Source of the DNA: Riemerella anatipestifer_F
Lineage (GTDB): Bacteria; Bacteroidota; Bacteroidia; Flavobacteriales; Weeksellaceae
Length of the DNA stretch: 64,000 nt
Assembly: GCF_037861325.1 (NCBI RefSeq)
Contig: NZ_JAFELW010000001.1
Reading direction: 5' to 3' (one strand)
This document shows positions 52,859 through 61,497 of this stretch, in pieces. The position numbers and the translations under genes were made by a program. The notes under the pieces were generated by a model. That model was not told the DNA's origin. It saw nothing but the letters and a program-made list of their open reading frames with translations, and searched no databases. The first letter of the stretch is position 1, and each line of letters starts with the position of its first letter.

Positions 52859-53560
52859 TTATACATTAACTCCAAATAAATAACCTACTAATGCCGATAA
52901 TCCCATAGCTAAAGTTCCCCAAAGTGTAATTCTTAATACGGCTCTTACTACATTAGCACCACCTGTTTTTGCAGAAATAGTTCCTAATATAACAAGGAAA
53001 ATAATGGTAAATCCATAAAGGAAGTATTCCATACTTTCTACAGGAGCAAATAAGGTTACTAGAAGAGGCAATACACCTCCTACAGTAAATGCAGCTCCTG
53101 AAGCTAATGCCGCCTGTGTAGGGTTAGCTTGGCTAATCTCATTGATGCCTAGCTCGTCTCTTATGTGTGCTGCCAAAGCATCAGCTTCCGTTAATTCCTT
53201 AGCAACTTGTAAAGCAGTATCTTTTTTAAGACCTCTTTTTTCGTAAATCTGAGCTAAAATTTGAAGTTCTAATTCAGGGTTTTCTTCTAATTCCTTAATT
53301 TCTCTAGCGATGTCAGCCTTTTCGGTATCCGTTTGAGAACTTACAGAAACATATTCTCCCGCTGCCATAGAAAGAGCTCCCGCTACCAGACCTGCCACAG
53401 TGGCAAGAACGATAGGTTCTCTCGTAGTACTTGCGGCTGCAACCCCTATCGCCAAACTGGAAATAGAGATTATACCATCATTAGCACCCAATACAGCTGC
53501 TCTTAGCCAGTTACTTCTGTGTATGTAATGGCTGTCTAAATAGTTTTCAATAGTTGTCAT
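52859..53560 (-). CDS. VIT1/CCC1-family metal transporter
   Basis: A 233-residue membrane protein of the VIT1/CCC1 family, which transports Fe2+ or Mn2+. The first helix segment RAAVLGANDGIISISSLAIG and the AAGEYVSVSSQTD motif are diagnostic. About five membrane helices, with a cytosolic acidic helix between helices 2 and 3 (ELEENPELELQIL). Start at the ATG at 53560 is chosen; an ATG at 53587 would overlap the upstream ORF by 14 bases. It is the last gene of the metal-efflux region and has its own terminator. Confidence 0.9.
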   Translation of the reverse strand: MTTIENYLDSHYIHRSNWLRAAVLGANDGIISISSLAIGVAAASTTREPIVLATVAGLVAGALSMAAGEYVSVSSQTDTEKADIAREIKELEENPELELQILAQIYEKRGLKKDTALQVAKELTEADALAAHIRDELGINEISQANPTQAALASGAAFTVGGVLPLLVTLFAPVESMEYFLYGFTIIFLVILGTISAKTGGANVVRAVLRITLWGTLAMGLSALVGYLFGVNV

Positions 53561-53573
53561 ATTTTTGGTTGTA

Positions 53574-53924
53574 TTATTCTTGTTCATTTAATTTATATTT
53601 TTTTAGTTCATTTCCTTTATAGCAGTAAAATTCGTAGCTTGGTTTTTTGTTAAATTTAAAAACTTTTTCCAAATCTATATAATCATAAGATTTTGATAAT
53701 TTTTGATATTCTTTAAATAAGTTAGGAGGAAGTTCATCAGGTGATATAGGGCGTTCTATTTCTAAGTCTCCATCTATAGCGTACTCTAGTGTAAAAGCAC
53801 TTTCTCGCCATTTGAAATGAATTTCACTTTTATTGTCATAATTATTTTTAGAAAGTTTAATGTTATCTTGAGCAATGATTTTCTGAGAGGTAGTAAAAAG
53901 TAAAACAAAACCAGATAATACCAT
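53574..53924 (-). CDS. C-terminal part of the interrupted TauE/SafE-type permease (in frame with the upstream gene)
   Basis: A 116-residue ORF that looks like a small secreted protein (hydrophobic start VLSGFVLLFTTSQKIIAQD), but it shares the reading frame with the permease ORF upstream (the starts of the two stop codons are 432 bases, exactly 144 codons, apart). No stop lies between the permease TAG (54006-54008) and this ORF. The bridging codons give a segment like SKFIFKKIGYGA, the usual basic-then-helix end of the TauE/SafE (TSUP) family. So the apparent signal peptide is more likely the last membrane helix, followed by a polar tail of about 80 residues. It may still be translated from its own ATG. 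Confidence 0.6.
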   Translation of the reverse strand: MVLSGFVLLFTTSQKIIAQDNIKLSKNNYDNKSEIHFKWRESAFTLEYAIDGDLEIERPISPDELPPNLFKEYQKLSKSYDYIDLEKVFKFNKKPSYEFYCYKGNELKKYKLNEQE

Positions 53925-54005
53925 AGCTCCATAACCTATTTTCTTAAAAATAAATTTGCTTAAATAGGGAAGTACAAATTTGACAGTGTAGGAAGAGATA
54001 ATAGC

Positions 54006-54620
54006 CTAAATAGCGATTACCACACCCAACCAAATTGCCGTACTAGAATATAACCCCAATAGAATGTAGATGATGATTTTAATAAGATGTAAAAAAATTT
54101 CATTTGCTGCTCTAGTTGCTACAATCTCCTCTTTACTTAATCCGTATTTTAGATAAAAACGATTAAATAATAGTCCTATAGCTCCTGTAATACCAGATAC
54201 AAAACCTGCTAAAAAACCTATAATGCCTAGTATATATTTAGGGTAAGGTTTTTCGTCTTGTTTTTGCTGTTTTCCTGATTTGAATAGCTGGGGTAGGTTT
54301 GCTATAAGAAACAAAGCTACCACCAGTTGTAAATAAACAGGATTGATATACTTTATGAAAAATGCTCCCAAAAAGACAGCAGGAATAGAAAAGGGTACAA
54401 ACCAAAAAAATATTTTCCAACTAATATGTTTTTTGAATACCACAATCCTAGAAGCAGAGCTGGTAAAAGTTCCTATCGTTAATGAAAAAGGAACTACAGA
54501 TGAAGGTAATAGCAAATTGAGTATTGGGATAAGTATAAGGCTAGCTCCGCCACCACAAATCGCACTAACCCAAAATGCTAATATAGTTCCTATAAACAGT
54601 AATGAAATTTTTAGTAACAT
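54006..54620 (-). CDS. TauE/SafE-family (TSUP) permease, truncated by an in-frame TAG
   Basis: A 204-residue membrane protein of the TSUP family (sulfite or sulfoacetate and related anion export or uptake). Family motifs: ICGGGASLILIPILNLLLP near residues 21-39 and GFLAGFVSGITGAIG near 134-148. Full-length members usually need a final hydrophobic half; this ORF ends at TAG 54006-54008 directly after IWLGVVIAI, where more helix would be expected. The frame continues into the ORF at 53574-53924. It is probably a nonsense-mutated gene. It lies 21 bp downstream of the efflux adaptor gene and may be part of the same operon. Confidence 0.75.
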   Translation of the reverse strand: MLLKISLLFIGTILAFWVSAICGGGASLILIPILNLLLPSSVVPFSLTIGTFTSSASRIVVFKKHISWKIFFWFVPFSIPAVFLGAFFIKYINPVYLQLVVALFLIANLPQLFKSGKQQKQDEKPYPKYILGIIGFLAGFVSGITGAIGLLFNRFYLKYGLSKEEIVATRAANEIFLHLIKIIIYILLGLYSSTAIWLGVVIAI

Positions 54621-54641
54621 TTATTTTCCTACTATTCTTTT

Positions 54642-55778
54642 TTATTCTTCTACATTTTTAAGTCCCATAAGGAGGTTATAAGCTCCTTTAGTAACAAATT
54701 TTTTATTCATAAGTTTGGTTAAATCTCCTGAAATTTCGGTATAACCATTTTCTGAATTTCCTATAGTAACAGGTACCATTCTAAATGTCTTTGGCTTTAT
54801 TTCTTCAAAGATATACTGCTTACCTTCCCAAGTAAGCACGGCATCATCTGGCACAGATAAACTGTTTTGAGCATTAGCTTCTACATCAGCATTCATGAAA
54901 GAACCTGGAACCAAATCTGGCTGTCCACCAACAAAATGGCAATGTACAGGAACGCTTCTATCCGAATCAAAATTTTTACCAATTAAAATAATAGAGGCTG
55001 TGTATTTTTTATTTGGGTTTTGATTGGCGTATGCATACACTTTTTGACCTATTTTAAGGTGCGATAAATCCTTCTCAAAAGCCTTTAATATCAGGTGAGT
55101 ATCCTGAGTGTTTACTATTTCAAATAATTTATCCACAGGAGAAACATATTGTCCTATATTTACATTTACCCTTGTGATATATCCTGATATTGGGGCTCTT
55201 AATGCCACACTTCTTTGGATAGATTGAGGTGTGATTTTATCAGGATTTACCCCTAAAATTCTAAGTCTTTCTGCTAAAGCGTTGATAGAAATATTTTGAT
55301 TTTTAGCTTCTGTGTGAGCCATTTGCATCGCCTTATCACTACTTGCTTGGCTTTGGTTAAGGTCTTTTTGACGCTGATAGTCTTTCTCTGCATATCCAAA
55401 ATTAGACTTTGCTAATAAATAATCCTGCTGAAGCTGAACTAAATTAGGATCTTCTAATATCGCTAAAACATCGCCTTTATTCACAAAATTTCCAGGCATA
55501 AACTTCGCAGACTTTACATAACCTCCACTAGGTGAAGATACGCTAGCCATACCTTGTGGTGGAACATCTATATTACCATTAAGGGTAATTTTAGAAGAAA
55601 TTTCCTGTTCTGATAATAAAGTGGTTTGTATCCCAACGCTTTTCATTTGAGCATCGGTAAGTGTAATTTCGTTCTGATTGGCAGAAACTTCAAATGCAGG
55701 TTCTTCCGTAGTGTTTTCTTTTTTAGAGCAAGATAAAACGATGCTCCCTATGCTAAGTATTATTATAATTTTTTTCAT
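54642..55778 (-). CDS. RND efflux periplasmic adaptor lipoprotein (CusB/CzcB-like)
   Basis: A 378-residue membrane-fusion protein joining the inner-membrane pump to the outer-membrane channel. The signal peptide ends SIVLSCS (lipid Cys about residue 17). A lipoyl-like half (PSGGYVKSAKFMPGNFVNKGDVLAIL near 84-109), a helical hairpin of about 110-175, the second lipoyl half (RAPISGYITRVNVNIGQYV near 194-212) and beta-barrel and proximal domains follow. It starts 5 bp after the TolC-like gene in the czc-type operon and probably helps export divalent metals. Confidence 0.9.
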   Translation of the reverse strand: MKKIIIILSIGSIVLSCSKKENTTEEPAFEVSANQNEITLTDAQMKSVGIQTTLLSEQEISSKITLNGNIDVPPQGMASVSSPSGGYVKSAKFMPGNFVNKGDVLAILEDPNLVQLQQDYLLAKSNFGYAEKDYQRQKDLNQSQASSDKAMQMAHTEAKNQNISINALAERLRILGVNPDKITPQSIQRSVALRAPISGYITRVNVNIGQYVSPVDKLFEIVNTQDTHLILKAFEKDLSHLKIGQKVYAYANQNPNKKYTASIILIGKNFDSDRSVPVHCHFVGGQPDLVPGSFMNADVEANAQNSLSVPDDAVLTWEGKQYIFEEIKPKTFRMVPVTIGNSENGYTEISGDLTKLMNKKFVTKGAYNLLMGLKNVEE

Positions 55779-55783
55779 GAGAT

Positions 55784-57019
55784 TTAATATTGAGAGTTAT
55801 CTAATAAGGCATTGATTTCTATAGCTCTATCATTAATTTCCTTTAACTTATCTATATACATATTTTGTATATCTAATGCTTGGTTCATTAACAAACTCCA
55901 CTCTAGGTAGTTAATCTGTCCTTCATATAATTGGCGATTAGCTGTTTTAATAATGGTTTCAGAGTTTTCTAAACCTTTAGATTGGTAGTAGTTAATTTCG
56001 TCTTTTAACTTATTGTAAGCATTATTGAGTTCTACATACTGTCTTTTTAGATTGTTAAGACCTAATTTCCATTGGTTTTCTGCTATTTCCTGATTGATTT
56101 TTTGTCCAGAAATAATAGATTTTTGAGCCGAATTAAAAATAGGAATAGACACCCCAACTACCACCGAGTGGAAGCGAGTGGAGTGGTCATAAAGCAAATT
56201 ATCAGCCCCCATACCATACATAGTCATAGTATTGTAACCAATATTGAAAGAGGGAAGGAGTTTAGACTTCTCCGTAGCAAGTCTAGCCATTTCCACATTT
56301 TTTTGTTGGTTCATAATTTCCAAAACTCTATTGTTTTGTAATTGGGGTTCTTCTGATAAGTTGGCAATACTCATCATGGACAGAGCTTGAGAATCATTAG
56401 TATATACTTGCCCGTCATTGATTAGAAAACTTAGCTGTTTTTGAGCTATTTCTCTATCTCTTTTTATATTGTTTACTTGTATTTCCGCTTGTGCCTTAAA
56501 GTTTTCTGCTGTGGTTTTTTCTAAAATATTAGATTCTCCTTTCTGTAACCTTAGATTAGCTCTGCTAAAATACTGCTGATAAATCTGTTCTATCTTTTTC
56601 AGTAGAGCTTCTTTTTCATCTAAATAGCACAACTGGTTATAGATTAGACTGATTTCTCTTTTTAACTGCCACTTTTCTAATGAAGAAAGCATTACGCTAG
56701 TTTTCCATTCTTCTAGTAGAAGTTGTTTTTGTTTTTGATAAACACCAGGAAGTCTAAATCCTTGAGAGACAGAAAATCTATTATCCTTATACGATGAGTT
56801 GATTTGTCCATATTCTCCCGATACATTCAAAGGGTCTATTGTTAAAAAAGACTTCTTTATCTTTTCTTGATATTTTGATCTTAACTCTGCATTTTTGAGA
56901 GTCAAGTTGTGCTCTAAAGCTTTTTGGTAAGCTTCGTCTAAGCTAATCTTAACTTGTGCATTGGCAATACCACCAAAAAACACAGAAGATAACAACACGA
57001 ATTTTATATTTAGTTTCAT
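55784..57019 (-). CDS. TolC-family outer-membrane efflux protein (CzcC/CusC-like)
   Basis: A 411-residue outer-membrane channel. The signal peptide ends FGGIANAQ (about residues 14-21), and long helices with heptad-like Leu/Gln patterns occupy about 25-200 and 230-400, the usual TolC duplicated layout. It makes the exit pore for the efflux complex with the RND pump and adaptor genes on either side (35 bp downstream of the pump, 5 bp upstream of the adaptor). Confidence 0.88.
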   Translation of the reverse strand: MKLNIKFVLLSSVFFGGIANAQVKISLDEAYQKALEHNLTLKNAELRSKYQEKIKKSFLTIDPLNVSGEYGQINSSYKDNRFSVSQGFRLPGVYQKQKQLLLEEWKTSVMLSSLEKWQLKREISLIYNQLCYLDEKEALLKKIEQIYQQYFSRANLRLQKGESNILEKTTAENFKAQAEIQVNNIKRDREIAQKQLSFLINDGQVYTNDSQALSMMSIANLSEEPQLQNNRVLEIMNQQKNVEMARLATEKSKLLPSFNIGYNTMTMYGMGADNLLYDHSTRFHSVVVGVSIPIFNSAQKSIISGQKINQEIAENQWKLGLNNLKRQYVELNNAYNKLKDEINYYQSKGLENSETIIKTANRQLYEGQINYLEWSLLMNQALDIQNMYIDKLKEINDRAIEINALLDNSQY

Positions 57020-57054
57020 TGTTTTCTGCTTATTAAAAAGTTAATACAGTTGGG

Positions 57055-60000
57055 TTAGGCTTTGGTCTTTTTAATTTTTAATCCTTTTTTGCTTTCAAAC
57101 CAAATGTAAAGAATTGGTAGAAGATAAAGCGTTAAAAATGTAGCTAATAAAAGCCCTCCAATAACTACTGTTGCTAATGGACGTTGTACTTCGGCACCTT
57201 CTCCTGTACTTGTTGCCATAGGTAAGAATCCTAACGAAGCCACGAAAGCTGTCATTAGTACAGGGCGAAGTCTATTTTTGCCACCAGCTCTCACGGCATC
57301 TTTTAAAGAGGTTTGCAGAGCTTTTTGTCTGTTAAATTCGGCGATGAGTACAATACCATTCAGTACCGCTACACCAAATAGAGCGATAAACCCTACACCA
57401 GCTGAGATACTGAAGTTCATTCCTCTAAGCCAAAGAGCTAAAATTCCTCCAATAGCAGACAACGGAATTGCCGTGAAAATAAGCATACCATATTTAATAG
57501 AACGAAACGCAAAATAAAGCATTAAGAAAATCATAAGTAAGCTAGCAGGAACGGCTATTGATAGTCTTGCTTTAGCTTGTTGAAGATTTTCAAAAGTACC
57601 TCCATATTTAATGAAGTAGCCTGGTGGCAATTTTAGTTTTTGTTCTACTTGAGTTTGCAAATCTGCTACTGTAGTTTGTATATCTCGGTTTCTAACATTA
57701 AAGCCTACAATAATTCTTCGTTGAGCGTTCTCTCTCTGGATTTGGTTAACACTTTCCTTTAATTCTACATCAGCAATGGAGCTTAACGGGATTTCAGTGC
57801 CTGTAGGAGTGCTTATTAGTAGGTTTCTAACATCATCTATATTCTTTCTTTGCTCTCCACTAAGCCTTACCACGAGGTCAAATCTCTTTTCGCCTTCATA
57901 AACGGAGCCTGTGGACTGTCCAGCAAATGCGGTATTTACAATACGGTTGATTTCGCTGATATTCACTCCATATTGTGCTATCTTAGCTCTATTGTATGAA
58001 ATTACAATCTGTGGAATACCAGAAATAGGCTCTACATAGATATTTTGAGCTCCTCTAATACTTTTAGATATTTCTCCTAATTTTTCAGAATAAACCTTTA
58101 AAGTATCTAAATTTTCACCAAATATTTTACAAACCACATCTTGTCTAGCTCCAGTCATAAGTTCATTAAAACGCATATTAACAGGATATTGGAAAGAGTA
58201 GGTTACGCCTAGCATATTCTTTTTAAGTTCGGCAGACATTTTTTCTGATAGCTCTTCATAGGTTTTAGCAGAAGTCCATTCTTCACGAGGTTTTAGAATC
58301 ACCATCATATCACTCGCATCAATAGGCATTGGGTCGGTTGGGATTTCGCTACTACCTGTTTTACCTACAATTTTCTCTATCTCAGGGAATTTTTTCAGTA
58401 AAATCTGTGATGATTTTTGTACAGCATTTGTGGAAGTTTTAAGGTTACTCCCTGTAAGCACTCTGGTATCTACCGCAAAATCTCCTTCTGGAAGACTTGG
58501 GATAAACTCTCCACCCAAACGCGTAAGAATAAATACCGAGAATACAAACAATGCCAAAATAGCAATAACGACTACTTTTGAACGATTGAGGATTTTGGCT
58601 AAAGTTTTCTCGTAGAAGGCTTCTACTTTCTCCATCATCTTGTCAGAGAAATTCTTTTTGAAGTTTATTTTTTTACTTAATACCAAACTACTCATCATAG
58701 GTACATAAGTTAAAGACAGAATAAATGCCCCTAAAAGTGCAAACGCTACCGTCTGTGCCATAGGTTTAAACATTTTACCTTCAATCCCTTGTAGTGTAAG
58801 TATTGGTAAATAAACTATTAAGATGATGATTTGTCCGAAAACAGCAGAATTCATCATTTTTCCAGCAGAAGATTCTACTTCATCATTCATCTCTTGTTGA
58901 GAAAGTTCAGACTTATCAGATTTCTTTAACTCGTGGAGTTTATGCAATACAGCCTCCACAATAATTACCGCTCCATCTACAATTAAACCAAAGTCCAATG
59001 CCCCCAAACTCATTAAGTTACCACTTACACCAAAGATATTCATCATTATAATGGCGAATAACATAGAGAGTGGTATAACTGAAGCTACCAAAAATCCTGC
59101 ACGGAAATTTCCTAAGAATAAAACCAATACAAAAATTACAATTAAAGCCCCTTCCATGAGGTTCTTTTGTACTGTTCCTATGGCGTTATTTACCATTTTT
59201 GTACGGTCTAAGAAAGGCTCTATTTTCACACCTTCTGGTAGTGTTTTTTGGATTTCATCAATGCGTTCTTTTACATTTTTGATAACTTGGTTAGAGTTAG
59301 CACCCTTCATCATCATTACCACTGCACCAGCTACTTCGCCTTTACCGTTGTAGGTCATAGCACCATATCTAGTGGCACTACCGTAGCCTACATTACCTAT
59401 ATTTTTTACTAAGATAGGTGTCCCATCGGGAAGTGTTTTTACTACGGTGTTTTCTATATCCTCAATTTTACCTACCAAACCTTCTGTGCGGATAAATAAT
59501 ACTGTAGGACCTTTTTCTATGTAAGCCCCACCTGTATTTTGGTTATTACTTTGTAAAGCGTTAAAAACTTCTTGCATTGTAACGCCCATTGCCTTTAGTT
59601 GAGTAGGGTTGACAGCTATTTCATATTGTTTAAGATAACCACCGAAACTGGCAACATCGGCAACGCCTTCTATTCCAAGGAGTTGTCTTCTTACCACCCA
59701 ATCTTGTATGGTACGGAGCTTCATTGCATCATAACGGTGCTCGTAGCCTTTTTTAGGACGAACTACATATTGGTAAATTTCACCTAACCCAGTGGTGATA
59801 GGTGCCATTGTAGGAACTCCTAATTCAGCTGGAATATCCTTGGATACCTGTTGTAACCTTTCTGATACTTGCTGACGAGCCAAGTGTATATCTACATCAT
59901 CTTTAAAAACAATGGTAATTACAGACAAGCCAAAGCGAGAAAAACTTCGGATTTGTTTAATTCCTTGTATATTATTATTTGCCTGTTCTAGTGGGAAAGT

Positions 60001-60195
60001 GATGAATCTTTCCACATCAGGAGCTCCTAAACTAGGAGATACAGTAATGATTTGAACCTGATTATCTGTAATATCAGGCACAGCATCTATGGGGAGTTTT
60101 CTAACTTCAAAAATACCGTAGATAATTAGAGCTAATGTAAATAAGCCTATTATTAGTTTATTTTTGATAGAAAACGCTATGATTTTATTTAGCAT
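57055..60195 (-). CDS. CzcA/CusA-family heavy-metal efflux RND pump
   Basis: A 1046-residue inner-membrane pump of the heavy-metal efflux RND family. It uses proton flow to export divalent or monovalent metals into a tripartite channel. Family features: opening LNKIIAFSIKNKLIIG, PDITDNQVQIITVSP near residues 38-52, the TM4 proton-relay DFGLIVDGAVIIVE with two Asp near 395-408, MRFNELMTGARQD near 658-670 and GVAVLNGIVLI near 956-966. The TM4 DFG..DG motif suits Co/Zn/Cd-type (CzcA) pumps; CusA-type methionine clusters are not evident, so divalent metals are favoured. I start at the ATG at 60195, where the conserved helix begins; the ATG at 60231 adds 12 residues. Confidence 0.92.
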   Translation of the reverse strand: MLNKIIAFSIKNKLIIGLFTLALIIYGIFEVRKLPIDAVPDITDNQVQIITVSPSLGAPDVERFITFPLEQANNNIQGIKQIRSFSRFGLSVITIVFKDDVDIHLARQQVSERLQQVSKDIPAELGVPTMAPITTGLGEIYQYVVRPKKGYEHRYDAMKLRTIQDWVVRRQLLGIEGVADVASFGGYLKQYEIAVNPTQLKAMGVTMQEVFNALQSNNQNTGGAYIEKGPTVLFIRTEGLVGKIEDIENTVVKTLPDGTPILVKNIGNVGYGSATRYGAMTYNGKGEVAGAVVMMMKGANSNQVIKNVKERIDEIQKTLPEGVKIEPFLDRTKMVNNAIGTVQKNLMEGALIVIFVLVLFLGNFRAGFLVASVIPLSMLFAIIMMNIFGVSGNLMSLGALDFGLIVDGAVIIVEAVLHKLHELKKSDKSELSQQEMNDEVESSAGKMMNSAVFGQIIILIVYLPILTLQGIEGKMFKPMAQTVAFALLGAFILSLTYVPMMSSLVLSKKINFKKNFSDKMMEKVEAFYEKTLAKILNRSKVVVIAILALFVFSVFILTRLGGEFIPSLPEGDFAVDTRVLTGSNLKTSTNAVQKSSQILLKKFPEIEKIVGKTGSSEIPTDPMPIDASDMMVILKPREEWTSAKTYEELSEKMSAELKKNMLGVTYSFQYPVNMRFNELMTGARQDVVCKIFGENLDTLKVYSEKLGEISKSIRGAQNIYVEPISGIPQIVISYNRAKIAQYGVNISEINRIVNTAFAGQSTGSVYEGEKRFDLVVRLSGEQRKNIDDVRNLLISTPTGTEIPLSSIADVELKESVNQIQRENAQRRIIVGFNVRNRDIQTTVADLQTQVEQKLKLPPGYFIKYGGTFENLQQAKARLSIAVPASLLMIFLMLYFAFRSIKYGMLIFTAIPLSAIGGILALWLRGMNFSISAGVGFIALFGVAVLNGIVLIAEFNRQKALQTSLKDAVRAGGKNRLRPVLMTAFVASLGFLPMATSTGEGAEVQRPLATVVIGGLLLATFLTLYLLPILYIWFESKKGLKIKKTKA

Positions 60196-60302
60196 ATTTC
60201 TAAAGTTTAATTTTACGAAAAAGAGTAACATTGGTTAAAACAATAATTTTAACCAAATAGACGACAAGGAACTAGCAAAGAAAGATGTTCCCTAGTATAA
60301 AA

Positions 60303-60692
60303 TTAAACTAATCTTGGAGGATGAAATACCAAATCACTATTATCAATAGTAAAACTATCGGAATAGCCGAAGTTTTGGGATTTTTCTTTATAAATTTTGG
60401 ACGATTTTATTTTAAAATCAAAACTTGTAGGCATCGCTAATACAATAGAGCTAGAAATGTTCTGGTTTTGAGATTTAAACGGAAGTTTCATATCTTCTTC
60501 ATAATCATCATCGTGGACATCTCCGCTGAGATAATGAAGTGTAATGAATTGTCCGAAAGACATTTCTGGATTGTCGTTTCTATGTTCTACGAAATGCTCT
60601 ATCAATACAGGCAATTTCAAAACTTCTCTCACTTCTGAAAAAGAAACAAGATAGCATGTGATAAAACCGTATATAATAAACTTTCTGAACAT
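60303..60692 (-). CDS. Small acidic exported-type protein preceding the metal-efflux operon
   Basis: A 129-residue protein from the ATG at 60692. An N-terminal hydrophobic helix (FIIYGFITCYLVSFSEVRE, about residues 4-22) may be a signal peptide or anchor. The body has LIEHFVEHRNDNPEM and a strongly acidic His-Asp cluster DVHDDDYEEDMKLPF near 71-85, suited to metal binding. Small proteins with this pattern are found ahead of RND metal-efflux genes in flavobacteria, in my recollection; function is not established. It is 107 bp upstream of the pump start and in the same direction, suggesting a leader gene of the operon. Confidence 0.65.
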   Translation of the reverse strand: MFRKFIIYGFITCYLVSFSEVREVLKLPVLIEHFVEHRNDNPEMSFGQFITLHYLSGDVHDDDYEEDMKLPFKSQNQNISSSIVLAMPTSFDFKIKSSKIYKEKSQNFGYSDSFTIDNSDLVFHPPRLV

Positions 60693-60798
60693 ATCTTGCA
60701 ACAAAGGTAAGCATTAAAACAATAGATTGTATTATAGTCTCAAATTTAGAATGAGTTTAATTTAACACAGCTGAGATTTAATATTTATCAAAAATTAT

Positions 60799-60806
60799 TA
60801 CTTTTG
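60799..60806 (+). promoter_or_regulatory. Predicted -7 element (TACTTTTG)
   Basis: TACTTTTG lies 24 bp before the lipoprotein ATG at 60831 and overlaps the GTG/TTG at 60804-60806, which argues against those starts. Confidence 0.5.
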
Positions 60807-60830
60807 TGGAATAATGTAATATTTAGTTTT

Positions 60831-61031
60831 ATGAAAAAAATATTTGTGATAACCTTAGTTTTAGGTTTAACTTCAGTAGCGTGTTCTAAAAAAGAAAATG
60901 TAAATGAAGAAAGTAATGTAATGCTTCAAGAACCAGAGGTAACTGTAGTAGCTGATACCGCTAAGACTGCGGTAAGTACACCTGCTACAACGGAAGCCAC
61001 ACCAGCAGCTGATTCTACTGCTACAAAATAA
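60831..61031 (+). CDS. Small Thr/Ala-rich lipoprotein
   Basis: A 66-residue lipoprotein. The signal peptide ends LTSVACS (Cys about residue 18). The rest is acidic, then rich in Thr, Ala and Pro (TVVADTAKTAV and TTEATPAADSTATK), suggesting an extended periplasmic or surface linker. It lies 6 bp before the cytochrome lipoprotein, so the two genes are probably cotranscribed. No domain is recognised. Confidence 0.7.
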   Translation: MKKIFVITLVLGLTSVACSKKENVNEESNVMLQEPEVTVVADTAKTAVSTPATTEATPAADSTATK

Positions 61032-61036
61032 GCCAT

Positions 61037-61417
61037 ATGAAATATACTTATTTTGGAGTATTAACATTGATGCTATTTTCTTGTAATCAGAAGGAAACTT
61101 CTCAAACAGAGACAGCTGTGAGAGAAACACAAATTGCATCAGAGGTTAAGACAGAACCCAATTTGGAGCACCAAGGCTATCAGTTGATAAAAGGTTCTGA
61201 TTGTTTGAGTTGTCATAGTGTTGATAAGAAAATGGCAGGACCCTCTTTTAGGGAAATAGCAGAAAGGTACACTCAAGAAGATTTGGAAATGTTATCAAAA
61301 AACATCATTGATGGTGGTAGTGGTAATTGGGGAGAAATACCAATGCAACCGCATCCTCAACTGTCTAAGGAAGAATCGGATAAGATGGTGGAGTTCATTA
61401 TGAGCCTTAAAAAGTAG
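61037..61417 (+). CDS. Class I cytochrome c lipoprotein
   Basis: A 126-residue lipoprotein with a signal peptide ending LMLFSCN (Cys about residue 16) and a monohaem cytochrome c domain. Haem is bound by CLSCHS (CxxCH, about residues 56-61). The axial Met probably is the one in IPMQPHPQLS near 100-109. It would shuttle electrons at the membrane, for example to an oxidase. It may be coexpressed with the small lipoprotein 6 bp upstream. The electron partner is unknown. Confidence 0.88.
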   Translation: MKYTYFGVLTLMLFSCNQKETSQTETAVRETQIASEVKTEPNLEHQGYQLIKGSDCLSCHSVDKKMAGPSFREIAERYTQEDLEMLSKNIIDGGSGNWGEIPMQPHPQLSKEESDKMVEFIMSLKK

Positions 61418-61437
61418 AGTAGAAATTTAACAAAATG

Positions 61438-61474
61438 AGAAGACCTTTTTAGACGAGGTCTTCTTTTGTTTTTT
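61438..61474 (+). terminator. Rho-independent terminator of the cytochrome c gene
   Basis: Arms AGAAGACCT and AGGTCTTCT pair over 9 bp with a T-run afterwards; it lies 21 bp after the cytochrome stop codon. Confidence 0.8.
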
Positions 61475-61497
61475 AATTTAGTTTACAAAAAGAATTC

